Assembly (NCBI GenBank): GCA_029249345.1
Contig: JAQWHM010000022.1
Coordinates: forward strand, 1-64,000
Direction: 5' to 3'
Source: UBA10348 sp002469915
GTDB taxonomy: Bacteria > Bacteroidota > Rhodothermia > Rhodothermales > UBA10348
Length of the DNA stretch: 64,000 nucleotides
Shown here one piece after another: positions 45,174 through 53,919 of this stretch. Every line of letters starts with the position of its first letter. The first letter of the stretch is position 1. The notes under the pieces were generated by a model. It did not search any database and was not told the DNA's origin. It saw nothing but the letters and a program-made list of their open reading frames with translations. A program made the position numbers and the translations under genes.

Positions 45174-48100
45174 ATGATGATCAGGGATGCAGTCATAGCA
45201 CTTTTTTTGGTGGCGTGTGTAAGTCAATCGGCTTTCGCCCGACAGGCACAGTATCGGCATTTATCGGTTGATGATGGGTTGTCGCAAAATACCGTGTACG
45301 ACATTCTGGAAGATGAGCATGGATTTCTATGGTTCGCGACCCAGGATGGATTGAATTGGTATACCGGATATGGATTTGATGTGTTCAATCATGATCCTTC
45401 TGACTCCACTTCTATTTCGAATGGCTGGGTTACCTCTATTCTGGAAGATGTAGATGGTGATTTGTGGATAGGAACGCATGGTGGCGGGTTGAATCACTTG
45501 GACCGAGCCACTGGTGTATTCCACCACTTCAAATACAGCGATGCGGATTCACTGTCTCTTCCGGACGACATCGTTACTGATCTGGAATTCGATGGAGACG
45601 GTCATTTGTGGGTATCGACCTATTCGGGCTTGGCCCGATGGTCGGGTACTGATTTTACTCGGTACAGTATAGCTTCTCATGCGGTCTTGGAAAGTGATCG
45701 GATTATGGTCCTTGAAACCGATGCCAAGGGTCAGGTTTGGTTGGGTACGGATACGGGCGGGTTGTATCGAGTCACCGATGAGCACATCGAACGAGTGGTT
45801 CTTCCTGAAGCCAGGCAAAATCCAGATCTAAACATCGTTCTTTCGTTGTTTGCCAATGAAGACGTCATTTGGGCTGGGACGGCTGGGGGTGGAGTATTCG
45901 AAGTCAGCATTCAAGATCAAACGAGTACTCGTTTTGCGTTGGCTCAGCCCATTACGACAGACGTGCGCATTCTGTCGATTACACGAGAAGCAGGTGGAGA
46001 CTTGCTCATCGGTTCAGACGGAGCTGGGTTAGGACGACTTCAGTCTGGTCAGCGCACGATTCAATATGAGAAAGCTCGAGTAGGCGATGCGACTTCGATT
46101 TCAACGAATGCGATCAATAAACTGATGATTGATTCCCACGGGGCATTATGGATCGGTCACGCTCGTGGTGGAATAGACTACTCAATACCCTTTGAATTCT
46201 ATAATACGGGTAGTTTTCCATCGATCCGGGACAATCATGTAACCGGTTTGCTCGAAGATGATGTGGGAGCTATCTGGGTGGGTACAGACGGGGGCGGCCT
46301 TGAGCGCCTTGGCCCCGGTAATACGTATACGAGCTATGTTACTCCACAGATTACCCATGATCGGATTCTAGGGCTGGCCGCTGGGCCGGGCTCTCAGCTT
46401 TGGGTGGCCACGGGAGGAGGGCTGAACTTACTCAACCCTAGAACAGGTGGAGTCCGAAAATGGCAACAAGGGCGTGAAGCTTCAGGCGGACTAATCGACA
46501 ATCGGGTGTTCGCCGTGGCGGCTTCTGGTGAGGATGCGGTATGGGTGGCAACGTGGGGAGGCCTGAACTATCTAAATCATGTAACCGGCCTTGTCGAACA
46601 TATTCGTGATGATGCCGCTTCAGATTCGTCGCTATCTAACAATCGAGTGATCTCCGTTTTGGAAGACAGCCAGCAACGGCTGTGGGTGGGCACGCTTGGA
46701 GGAGGATTGAACTTGAAGCATGCAGATCGGGACGGCTTCATTCGATTCCGGTACGATCCTCAAGATGAAACGAGCTTGACTGGAGATATCGTAGCCGATG
46801 TAATGGAATCCTCGGATGGTACCATTTGGATTGCCACGGCCGACGGATTGAACCGGTATGATGAGGATACTTCTTCCTTTGAGCGCATAACGAGAGACGA
46901 TGGATTACCCAACAATACCGTCTATGGAATCGTTGAGGATGATGCAGGACGCCTCTGGATGAGCACAAACAACGGAATGGCTGTGATGGAGCAGGACCGT
47001 ACGATTCGTTCATTCTATGCATCCGCTGGCTTACAGAGTAACGAGTTTAATCAGGGAGCATTTGCCTTTGCACCCTCAGGCGCACTTTTATTTGGAGGCA
47101 TAAACGGCTTCAATCGATTCAGACCAGATCAGGTATTGCGTCAAAACGAGCCGCGCGCGGCGCTCACTTCGATGTCTACGTCCGACTCAACTTGGCCCGT
47201 CTCCTCACTGGCAGATCTAAAACACATTGAATTGCGGCCTGGGTATAGTTCGTTGGATCTTGAATTCACATCCGATGATTGGCGTAGTCCTCAAACGGCT
47301 GGATTCGAAATCAAGCTGGAAGGTGCCGATGAGAACTGGCACTTTCGGACAGCTGGTCAGCGTTTTACCAGTTATTCCCGACTGAAAGGAGGCGAGTATA
47401 CCTTCAAGGTACGCACGCGTGGATCAGACGGAACCTGGAGTGCTAATGTGTTTGAGCTTGGTATTACCGTAGTCCCGCCTTTTTCGGAAACGCGCTTATT
47501 TCAATTGCTCTTGGTCTTTGGTGCCATTCTCTTGCTCGGAGGCATCGGATATGGATGGCATCTTTCCCGGCTTGCTGTTCTTGAGCGTAAGCAAGAAGAG
47601 CAGCGTGAAGTGCATCGACGACTTATGGACAGTCGAGAAGCTGAGCGGCTCCACATGGCCCGAGACTTACATGATGGTGCTGTTCAAGATCTCTACGGTA
47701 TTCGGTTTAGCATACAGTCCTCAAAAGACGGCGAAACAGACAATATGGTGCAAGGCGTCATTTCCGAGTTGCGCCGAATTTGCTCTGAACTGCGGCCCCC
47801 TGTCCTTGCTCCATTTGGGCTTGAGAGGGCTATTCGGGCACATGCAGATCTCCTTGTCGAGCGTGATGATTCACCTACGATTCAGCTGGATTTGGATGAA
47901 GACGGTCAATCTATTCCCGAGCACGTACGGCTGGCATTGTACCGAGTATATCAGGAGTCGATGGCCAATGTTCTAAAACATGCGAATGCGGCTTCTACTC
48001 GAGTTCGTCTTCGAGTTGTCGGGCCTGAAGTAGAGCTGGAGATTGAGGATGATGGTAGCGGGTTTTCTCCTCCTTCTACCTGGATAGAGCTTGGACGGAA

Positions 48101-48242
48101 AGATCATTTTGGGCTACTTGGTCTATCTGAACGTGTAGCTGCCTTGGGCGCCATACTTCAGGTTCATTCCTCACCGGGCAACGGAACTCGAATCACCGTT
48201 CGGGTTCATAACGTGCATCAAGCCAGTTCTCACCATGATTGA
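45174..48242 (+). CDS. Propeller-Y_Y_Y sensor histidine kinase (NarX-like HisKA_3)
   Basis: 1022 aa. Signal peptide (about 1-22). Residues about 25-680 hold two-component-regulator propeller repeats (DxxGxLWxGTxGGGLNxL-like units such as WIGTHGGGLNHLD and WVGTLGGGLNLKH). The Y_Y_Y domain is near 700-765, a membrane helix near 775-797, and the dimerisation box HMARDLHDGAVQDLYG has the phospho-histidine near 834. The C-terminal HATPase has LALYRVYQESMANVLKHANA and DDGSGF. The periplasmic propeller probably senses a polymer or oligosaccharide. Unlike Bacteroides hybrid systems, the regulator is a separate gene that overlaps it by 8 bp. Confidence 0.93.
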   Translation: MMIRDAVIALFLVACVSQSAFARQAQYRHLSVDDGLSQNTVYDILEDEHGFLWFATQDGLNWYTGYGFDVFNHDPSDSTSISNGWVTSILEDVDGDLWIGTHGGGLNHLDRATGVFHHFKYSDADSLSLPDDIVTDLEFDGDGHLWVSTYSGLARWSGTDFTRYSIASHAVLESDRIMVLETDAKGQVWLGTDTGGLYRVTDEHIERVVLPEARQNPDLNIVLSLFANEDVIWAGTAGGGVFEVSIQDQTSTRFALAQPITTDVRILSITREAGGDLLIGSDGAGLGRLQSGQRTIQYEKARVGDATSISTNAINKLMIDSHGALWIGHARGGIDYSIPFEFYNTGSFPSIRDNHVTGLLEDDVGAIWVGTDGGGLERLGPGNTYTSYVTPQITHDRILGLAAGPGSQLWVATGGGLNLLNPRTGGVRKWQQGREASGGLIDNRVFAVAASGEDAVWVATWGGLNYLNHVTGLVEHIRDDAASDSSLSNNRVISVLEDSQQRLWVGTLGGGLNLKHADRDGFIRFRYDPQDETSLTGDIVADVMESSDGTIWIATADGLNRYDEDTSSFERITRDDGLPNNTVYGIVEDDAGRLWMSTNNGMAVMEQDRTIRSFYASAGLQSNEFNQGAFAFAPSGALLFGGINGFNRFRPDQVLRQNEPRAALTSMSTSDSTWPVSSLADLKHIELRPGYSSLDLEFTSDDWRSPQTAGFEIKLEGADENWHFRTAGQRFTSYSRLKGGEYTFKVRTRGSDGTWSANVFELGITVVPPFSETRLFQLLLVFGAILLLGGIGYGWHLSRLAVLERKQEEQREVHRRLMDSREAERLHMARDLHDGAVQDLYGIRFSIQSSKDGETDNMVQGVISELRRICSELRPPVLAPFGLERAIRAHADLLVERDDSPTIQLDLDEDGQSIPEHVRLALYRVYQESMANVLKHANAASTRVRLRVVGPEVELEIEDDGSGFSPPSTWIELGRKDHFGLLGLSERVAALGAILQVHSSPGNGTRITVRVHNVHQASSHHD

Positions 48243-48888
48243 AAAAAACGTTATTCGAGTCGTGCTTGCAGATGATCATCCCGTCGTACGCGGTGGTGTA
48301 AAGAACATGCTCGTTGAGAACGATGATATCGACGTGGTTGGTGAAGCATCAGATGGCGCTCAGGCCCTTAAAATGGTACGAGACCTCCAGCCTGATGTGT
48401 TGCTCCTTGACATGGAGATGCCCATTAAACCGGGAATAGAAGTCGCGAGAGACCTTGCTCAAGAGCAGCACCCAACACGCATACTCGCGCTCAGCGCCTA
48501 CGATGACGACGAGTACATCTTTGGCCTTCTGGACGCGGGGGCCGCTGGATACCTTACGAAGGACGAGGCGCCACTTATCATCGTGGAAGCTGTTCGAGGT
48601 GTTGCTCAGGGAGAGGATGACTGGATCAGTCGTCGAGTTGCGGATAAGATGGTACGTCGCCGTCGAACTCATCTTGAACGTAACTCCGCCGACCTCAGTG
48701 GGCGGGAATGGGAAGTGCTCAAGCTGGTGGGTAAGGGATTAACGAATCCAGAAATTGGCGACCTGCTTTTTATATCCGAAGGCACGGTAAAGAACCATGT
48801 ATCTCACATCTATGAAAAGTTAGGATTCCGAACGCGTGCCGAGGCTGTGGCCTGGGCCTGGGAGCATGGCCTGATGAAGGAAAACTAA
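48235..48888 (+). CDS. NarL/LuxR-family response regulator
   Basis: 217 aa. The receiver domain has DD at 13-14, D59 as phospho-acceptor in LLLDMEMP and lysine in YLTKDE. The C-terminal LuxR helix-turn-helix reads LSGREWEVLKLVGKGLTNPEIG followed by SEGTVKNHVSHIYEKLGFR. Its start lies inside the end of the kinase gene, so the two form a pair. Targets are not evident nearby. Confidence 0.95.
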   Translation: MIEKNVIRVVLADDHPVVRGGVKNMLVENDDIDVVGEASDGAQALKMVRDLQPDVLLLDMEMPIKPGIEVARDLAQEQHPTRILALSAYDDDEYIFGLLDAGAAGYLTKDEAPLIIVEAVRGVAQGEDDWISRRVADKMVRRRRTHLERNSADLSGREWEVLKLVGKGLTNPEIGDLLFISEGTVKNHVSHIYEKLGFRTRAEAVAWAWEHGLMKEN

Positions 48889-48920
48889 CCGTTTTCGGCC
48901 CTAAGGGTATCTGTAGGTGC

Positions 48921-48940
48921 CCCAAAGTCGTGACTTTGGG
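48921..48940. terminator. Hairpin after the response regulator gene
   Basis: cccaaagtc and gactttggg, nine base pairs with two central bases, about 30 bp after the regulator stop. No T-run follows on either strand, so the terminator role is uncertain. Confidence 0.4.
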
Positions 48941-49011
48941 CACATTGGCAGAGTCGAGTCGCCTCTTATTATGATGACAGGTCGTATACCTAATCGTGTC
49001 AGGCGTTGGAA

Positions 49012-49084
49012 GGCCGGTGCGCGGGATGAATGAGCGAAAGGAGAGTCGATATAAAACCCGGCGATCCAATCCCACGCACCGGCC
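49012..49084. repeat. Long-stem inverted repeat between convergent genes
   Basis: ggccggtgcg (49012-49021) and cgcaccggcc (49075-49084) are perfect arms. With ggga/tccc the stem extends to about 15 bp with one mismatch, around a loop of about 43 nt. The span of 73 nt is tRNA-like in length, but no T-loop or D-loop is present. It might be a structured RNA or a REP-like element. Confidence 0.6.
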
Positions 49085-49119
49085 GACCGTAATCGAGTTA
49101 CTGTTCGCTCGCCTGTAAG

Positions 49120-50616
49120 CTAGTATTCCTTTGTGTGGCTACTGTCCATCTTTGACCATTCTGCGAGAATGGCATCTTTTATTTGCATCATATAATCAAA
49201 GGCGGCATCTCGATCATTGGGTATATCGCCATCTAGAATGGCTTCACGGATACGATTTTTTATCATGCCGACGGCGCGCGAGGGCTTTAGGCCGAGCGTG
49301 CTCATGATTTCAGCACCATCCACGGGTGGTTGGAAATTGCGGAGGTGATCCTTTTCCTCGACCTCTTTGAATTTGGCTTCAACCGCATCAAACGCCGCTA
49401 AATATTTGCGAACACGTTGAGGGTTTTTGGATGTGATATCTGCACGAACCAATAACATCAGGTCTTCAATCTCTTCACCGGCGTCAAAGAGCAAGCGCCG
49501 AACAGCAGAATCTGAAACGGTTTCATCCACAAGAGAGACGGGTCGGTGATGCAAGCTGACTAGTTTTTGGACATAGTCCATGCGACTATCAGTGGGTAGT
49601 TTGAGGCGCCGAAACATCTTTGGAATCATCCTGGCTCCTTTGTCCTCATGGCCATGGAAGCTCCACCCGATACCTTCCGTGAATCGCTTCGATCTGGGTT
49701 TCCCAATGTCATGCATGAGTGCGGCCCATCTCAGCCAAAGAGTCTCGGACGCGGAACGTTCAGAAACACTTTCTACTAGGTTGTCTACCACCTTGAGGGT
49801 GTGAAAGAAATTATCCTTGTGCCGGACACCCTCGACGGTTTCAACTCCCTGCAAGGCCACTAATTCGGGAAAGAACTGTTGCAGAGCGCCACATTCATAG
49901 AGTATCCTGAATCCAATGGAGGGCTTATCTGCAGACATGATTTTCTGCATTTCGTCCGCAATGCGCTCCATGCTTAGAATGTTCATTCGGCTTGAGCGCT
50001 CTCGCATACCGCGAAGCGTGGGCTTATCAATTTGAAACCCCAGTTGGCAGGCGAATCGTGCAGCACGCACAATGCGAAGAGGGTCGTCATCGAAGGTTTG
50101 AACAGCGTCGAGGGGCGTGCGCAGAATTCCTTCGCCCAGATCTTGTACCCCACCAAATGGATCGATTAAATGTCCATACCTATCAGGATGCAGATCGATG
50201 GCTAACGCATTAATCGTAAAATCGCGGCGTTTCTGATCGTCCTCGAGCGTGCCTTCTTCTACCACCGGATTTCGAGATTCTCGGTTATAACTCTCTTTCC
50301 GAGCTCCGACGAATTCAAGGACAAGTTGGTCTTTCGTGGCAGGATGACCCACACGAATGGCAGCCGTACCAAAGTTCTTGTATACGTGGACGATGGTTCC
50401 ACCCATCGTGGCAACAAGCGCTTTTGCTAAACGAATGCCACTGCCTGGGCCTACCGATACAAAATCGATATCCGTCGTCATTCTGCCCAATAGGACGTCT
50501 CGCACGACACCGCCTACAGCATAGACTTCAATGCGTTCGCGCTTCGCCACCTCGCCAATCCGGCGAAGGACATCGTCAAAGGGGAATTCGGTAAATAGAG
50601 ATTCAATGGAAGACAT
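49120..50616 (-). CDS. cca: CCA tRNA nucleotidyltransferase / poly(A) polymerase family with HD domain
   Basis: 498 aa, class II nucleotidyltransferase. The head domain has AVGGVVRDVLLGR and the metal-binding DIDFV. RRDFTINALAIDL and DDPLRIVRAARFACQLGF complete the core. An HD phosphohydrolase domain follows (MHDIGKPRSKRF ... WSFHGHEDKGARM). It most likely adds or repairs the tRNA 3' CCA end; bacterial poly(A) polymerases share the fold. It is the last gene of a three-gene minus-strand unit, 23 bp after the Gfo-like gene. Confidence 0.92.
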   Translation of the reverse strand: MSSIESLFTEFPFDDVLRRIGEVAKRERIEVYAVGGVVRDVLLGRMTTDIDFVSVGPGSGIRLAKALVATMGGTIVHVYKNFGTAAIRVGHPATKDQLVLEFVGARKESYNRESRNPVVEEGTLEDDQKRRDFTINALAIDLHPDRYGHLIDPFGGVQDLGEGILRTPLDAVQTFDDDPLRIVRAARFACQLGFQIDKPTLRGMRERSSRMNILSMERIADEMQKIMSADKPSIGFRILYECGALQQFFPELVALQGVETVEGVRHKDNFFHTLKVVDNLVESVSERSASETLWLRWAALMHDIGKPRSKRFTEGIGWSFHGHEDKGARMIPKMFRRLKLPTDSRMDYVQKLVSLHHRPVSLVDETVSDSAVRRLLFDAGEEIEDLMLLVRADITSKNPQRVRKYLAAFDAVEAKFKEVEEKDHLRNFQPPVDGAEIMSTLGLKPSRAVGMIKNRIREAILDGDIPNDRDAAFDYMMQIKDAILAEWSKMDSSHTKEY

Positions 50617-50638
50617 GATGGAAACTACACTGAAGAGG

Positions 50639-51349
50639 CTACTTAGTCCTCAAAACGGAGAAGATCTTTTCTTCAATCTTGCGACTTGCAATGGCCTCAG
50701 ATAGGCGAGGGAGTCCCTCTTTATGGTCAATAAAATCGTGAATCGCCTGGATAACAATACGTTGATCTGGCTCGGGGGAGGTACGTAATTGGGTACCAGG
50801 TAAGTCAATACGAACCTCTTTTTCGCTTGAGGAGCGCAAAGAGATATGGCTCATCGATCCGTTCTGAAATCTGAGCGTGCACAGTAAAAAGTTGATCAAT
50901 CCATTTGGGTCAATGGTTCGCTTCGCGTCGACCCGCAAAATGTTGTGGGAGTCAGCGGCGAATAATGATAGATCAACGGCTTGTCGCAACCACGCATTCC
51001 AACGCACTGGTTCGGTTAGGGGCACGTCAATGTGAATGAGTCGGGCCGGTCGCAAGTCGTTGGTCATTCCGGTTCGCCAAGGATGAAAGCCAATAGCCAG
51101 CGTAGATGATTCGTCCGCAAGTGCCTGAATATGTAGTAATTCTACCAGCGTCCACTCTGAGAGGTCGCGTATGAATAGAGGTGTGCCTTTTTTGACTTCG
51201 GCGTCTGCTACATGCAGCACATCTGCCGACGGACCTGCCAGCAGTAATGCGTCAATTTCTCCATCGCTAACAAGCTTTCCTCGACCTGAAATCGCACCTA
51301 GACAACATTCAAGCCACTCCTCAGGACCGGCCGCTCCGAATTTCATCAT
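50639..51349 (-). CDS. Degenerate Gfo/Idh/MocA-like protein
   Basis: 236 aa, shorter than the usual 330-380. EIDALLLAGPSADVLHVADAEVKKGTPLFI matches the D-A-V-x-x-A-x-P-S ... H ... G-K-x-V region of Gfo/Idh/MocA oxidoreductases. The glycine-rich dinucleotide motif at the N-terminus is not intact, and the expected E-K-P is replaced by IRDLS. It may be a pseudoenzyme or a distant relative. The start overlaps the upstream lipoprotein gene by 4 bp; cca follows. The fold is an inference and the function unknown. Confidence 0.65.
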   Translation of the reverse strand: MMKFGAAGPEEWLECCLGAISGRGKLVSDGEIDALLLAGPSADVLHVADAEVKKGTPLFIRDLSEWTLVELLHIQALADESSTLAIGFHPWRTGMTNDLRPARLIHIDVPLTEPVRWNAWLRQAVDLSLFAADSHNILRVDAKRTIDPNGLINFLLCTLRFQNGSMSHISLRSSSEKEVRIDLPGTQLRTSPEPDQRIVIQAIHDFIDHKEGLPRLSEAIASRKIEEKIFSVLRTK

Positions 51350-52425
51350 TGATCATTTCGGTGATTAATCAGGCGGGAAACGCCGCCAGGACCTGCAGCC
51401 CAGCCGGCATCAGGGTGTACGAAAGAGACGGTCCAAAAATTATCGTCACTGATGCGTGACCACGTTTGGCCTCCGTCTGTTGAATAGGCGTTACCGGTCG
51501 GCGCGACGCCCACGATTGTCTTGGTGGGAGTATTGGGGACGGCTGAGGAGCCATAAACCGCCCCTCCAATGGGGGCGCGTCCAGCTAATTCCCAGCTGTT
51601 ACCGCCATCTGAAGAGACGGCAACATTATTGAAAACGGAGTCGCGTTGGGTATAGTCACCTCCTAAGACAGCCAGGTTGTATTCGTCAAAGACCGTCAGC
51701 GTAGAAATCCCTTCGGCTCCCGTTTTACTCGCAATCGGAGTGATCGCTTCCGCCCATGATCGTCCATAATCGGTGGTACGAATGACGCGAGTGTCTTGGG
51801 CAGAAGCTCCGGTTGCGAACCAGCCGAGCCCACCAGGTTTGGTCATGACGCACGTCCCACTAGCGGCAAAGGCTCCTTCTCCGTCGCGCGCATCTGGTAC
51901 GATGGCCGGATCGATTCGGCTCCATGATGTACCGCCGTCTGACGTCTGGATTAAGGTAAACTCACCTTGATACGAGTCGCTGAATGCGAAGCCGCGCTCT
52001 TCATCCCAGAACGAGAAACAGTCGAAAAAGGCGTTATCGTCTTCGTTTTGAAAACTGAGGGCCCAGTTGTCTCCTCCGTCTACCGTTTTGTAGATACGGG
52101 AATCTGTGCCATTTCCAATAGACAGCGTGAAGGCTATATCAGGTCCAAAAGCGTGCACATCCCTGAACTGGACAGAATCAGCTCCTGGCACAAACATGGT
52201 TTTCCAAGAGGCACCGCCATCGATGGAGCGCACTACGCGGCCGGCGGAGCCGGCCGCCCAAACGATGTTTTCGTCCACTGCATGGATGCCTATGAAGAAG
52301 GAGGTAGAGTCGTCGTATTGGCGCTCCCACGTCGGGCTTTCAATCGATAGCTTGGGCTCGCCAGGTGCAGCGCACCCGGCCAGCACGATTCCGATGAGGA
52401 GAGCAAGGGGCAATAAGCGATGCAT
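51346..52425 (-). CDS. YCF48/BNR-like beta-propeller lipoprotein
   Basis: 359 aa from the ATG at 52425, where a lipoprotein signal starts (MHRLLPLALLIGIVLAGC). The open frame runs 50 codons further, but that part is not protein-like. The body has propeller blades with aspartate boxes (RSIDGGASWK, KTVDGGDNWAL, QTSDGGTSWS, SSDGGNSWEL, YSTDGGQTWS), as in YCF48 and sialidase-type repeats. The protein should sit in the envelope. YCF48 aids photosystem II assembly in cyanobacteria, a role that does not carry over here. It overlaps the Gfo-like gene by 4 bp. Confidence 0.82.
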   Translation of the reverse strand: MHRLLPLALLIGIVLAGCAAPGEPKLSIESPTWERQYDDSTSFFIGIHAVDENIVWAAGSAGRVVRSIDGGASWKTMFVPGADSVQFRDVHAFGPDIAFTLSIGNGTDSRIYKTVDGGDNWALSFQNEDDNAFFDCFSFWDEERGFAFSDSYQGEFTLIQTSDGGTSWSRIDPAIVPDARDGEGAFAASGTCVMTKPGGLGWFATGASAQDTRVIRTTDYGRSWAEAITPIASKTGAEGISTLTVFDEYNLAVLGGDYTQRDSVFNNVAVSSDGGNSWELAGRAPIGGAVYGSSAVPNTPTKTIVGVAPTGNAYSTDGGQTWSRISDDNFWTVSFVHPDAGWAAGPGGVSRLINHRNDQ

Positions 52426-52608
52426 GAGCAGTACATGGGTTGGTGAGTATCGGAATCTACGGGATAGAAGGCACTTCGTTGGGGATCGATGAACTCTTGC
52501 ACGGAAGAGCCCGTCATGCGAATGCAGAGTGTCTTCTTCGGAAACAACCTGCCGGCGTGTGATTATGAGACACAAACCTTGTCATTTCATTGAAAATCGT
52601 GCACAGTC

Positions 52609-53100
52609 GTGAATAAATCCGCCATGATCGTTGTCAGCGTCCTTTTGTTGGCCGTTGCGGGCTTCTTTGTATTTCAAAGCTCAGATGCCGCTCCCAAACT
52701 AGTGGTCTATAAAGATGCTGCTTGTGGGTGTTGTGAGGGCTGGATTGAGTACATGGAGAGCGCCGGATACGAAGTCGAATCACACAACGTGACCAACATG
52801 AATGCCGTCAAGCAGGAATTTGGAGTAGGTGCTAGTCTAGGATCTTGCCATACGGCCGTTATTGACGGCTATGTCGTGGAGGGCCATGTGCCTGCAGAAG
52901 ATGTAGCACGATTGCTCGCCGAGCGCCCAGCAATCAAAGGTATTTCCGTACCTGGAATGCCAATAGGATCTCCAGGAATGGAGCAAGGACCTCCGGCGGA
53001 CTATCAGTCCTACAAGGTGGTTACATTTGACGGAGTAGGCCGTGTTGAGCTTTACAGACAGATAGCTGGTGGCTCAAACGGGAATGTTGCTCGGCAATAG
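52609..53100 (+). CDS. DUF411 metal-binding exported protein
   Basis: 163 aa. An N-terminal hydrophobic signal (IVVSVLLLAVAGFFVF) is followed by the DUF411 motif KDAACGCCEGWIEYM, with cysteines suited to copper binding, and GSCHTAVIDGYVVEGHVPA. The C-terminal VPGMPIGSPGME completes the family pattern. Members are often found with copper-resistance genes, but none is next to it here. The start is a GTG at 52609; the ATG at 52624 is an alternative within the signal peptide. Confidence 0.88.
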   Translation: MNKSAMIVVSVLLLAVAGFFVFQSSDAAPKLVVYKDAACGCCEGWIEYMESAGYEVESHNVTNMNAVKQEFGVGASLGSCHTAVIDGYVVEGHVPAEDVARLLAERPAIKGISVPGMPIGSPGMEQGPPADYQSYKVVTFDGVGRVELYRQIAGGSNGNVARQ

Positions 53101-53113
53101 CTGACCTACGCCC

Positions 53114-53851
53114 TCAATCGAGGCGTTTGATTCTCAACTCCTTAAACCAGACGGCACCGTGATCACCTTGAATGGCGATATGGCCCGTTGAAGTCGTGCC
53201 ATACGTTGCATAGTCTTTCCATTTGGAAGCGGCGACGCGTGCTTGGTGGTCATCACTATTTTTGTCATACTCGACCACCATTACCCCGTTTAGCCAATGC
53301 TGAACGTTGGCGCCATCGACCACGATGCGGGCTTGATTCCATTCCATTGCAGGGCGCGTGACTGCTTCGCTGGGAGCCGTCACGTCATAGTCTGAGGCTG
53401 CGCTGTTTTTGCCAATCATGCCATCGTTGAATCCGGCATCATCTAGTAGCTGGTACTCTGGGCCTGTCATCCAGGGGTAATCACCAGCGGCTTCATCGAC
53501 GTGCCACATGACGCCGCTATTGCCGTTTTCCTCAACCTTCCATTCGAACTCAAAGGCAAAGCTCGTGAACGTTTCGCGTGTTACGATGTCCATTCCTCCT
53601 GCTGGAATGGAGGCGTACATGGCGCCATCATCAATAATCCAACCCTCAGGCATTTCTTCCTGCTTGTAGCCGCGCCATTGATCCATGGACTCGCCGTCAA
53701 ATAGAGACATCCACTCGTGTTCACCTTCGTGGTTTTCATTTCCAGACTCGGCGGCGTGATCCTCCATGCCTTCGTCGTGCGATTCGCTTGTTTGACATCC
53801 GATAGTAACGATAGTAAGGGCAGCGACTAAAAATAGAGATAGGTATTTCAT
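53114..53851 (-). CDS. DUF1080 lipoprotein (3-keto-disaccharide hydrolase-type fold)
   Basis: 245 aa. Lipobox in IVTIGC (cysteine at 19). A concanavalin-like domain follows with EWMSLFDGESMDQWRGY, NSGVMWHV, GPEYQLLDD and NQARIVVDGANVQHWLNG, the DUF1080 signature. The family is linked to glycan breakdown; some members act on 3-keto sugars. It is anchored in the envelope. It follows the isomerase-like gene on the same strand, 68 bp apart. Confidence 0.88.
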   Translation of the reverse strand: MKYLSLFLVAALTIVTIGCQTSESHDEGMEDHAAESGNENHEGEHEWMSLFDGESMDQWRGYKQEEMPEGWIIDDGAMYASIPAGGMDIVTRETFTSFAFEFEWKVEENGNSGVMWHVDEAAGDYPWMTGPEYQLLDDAGFNDGMIGKNSAASDYDVTAPSEAVTRPAMEWNQARIVVDGANVQHWLNGVMVVEYDKNSDDHQARVAASKWKDYATYGTTSTGHIAIQGDHGAVWFKELRIKRLD

Positions 53852-53919
53852 TTGATTTCAGGTGACGAGCGCCACAACAGGTTCAGAGGGTTCAGGGTAG
53901 CAGATCAGAACTTTTTTGG

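Noticed and set aside
49012..49084. tRNA gene
   Set aside because: The length and terminal pairing fit, but neither strand has a T-loop (TTCRA), a D-loop or an anticodon stem.
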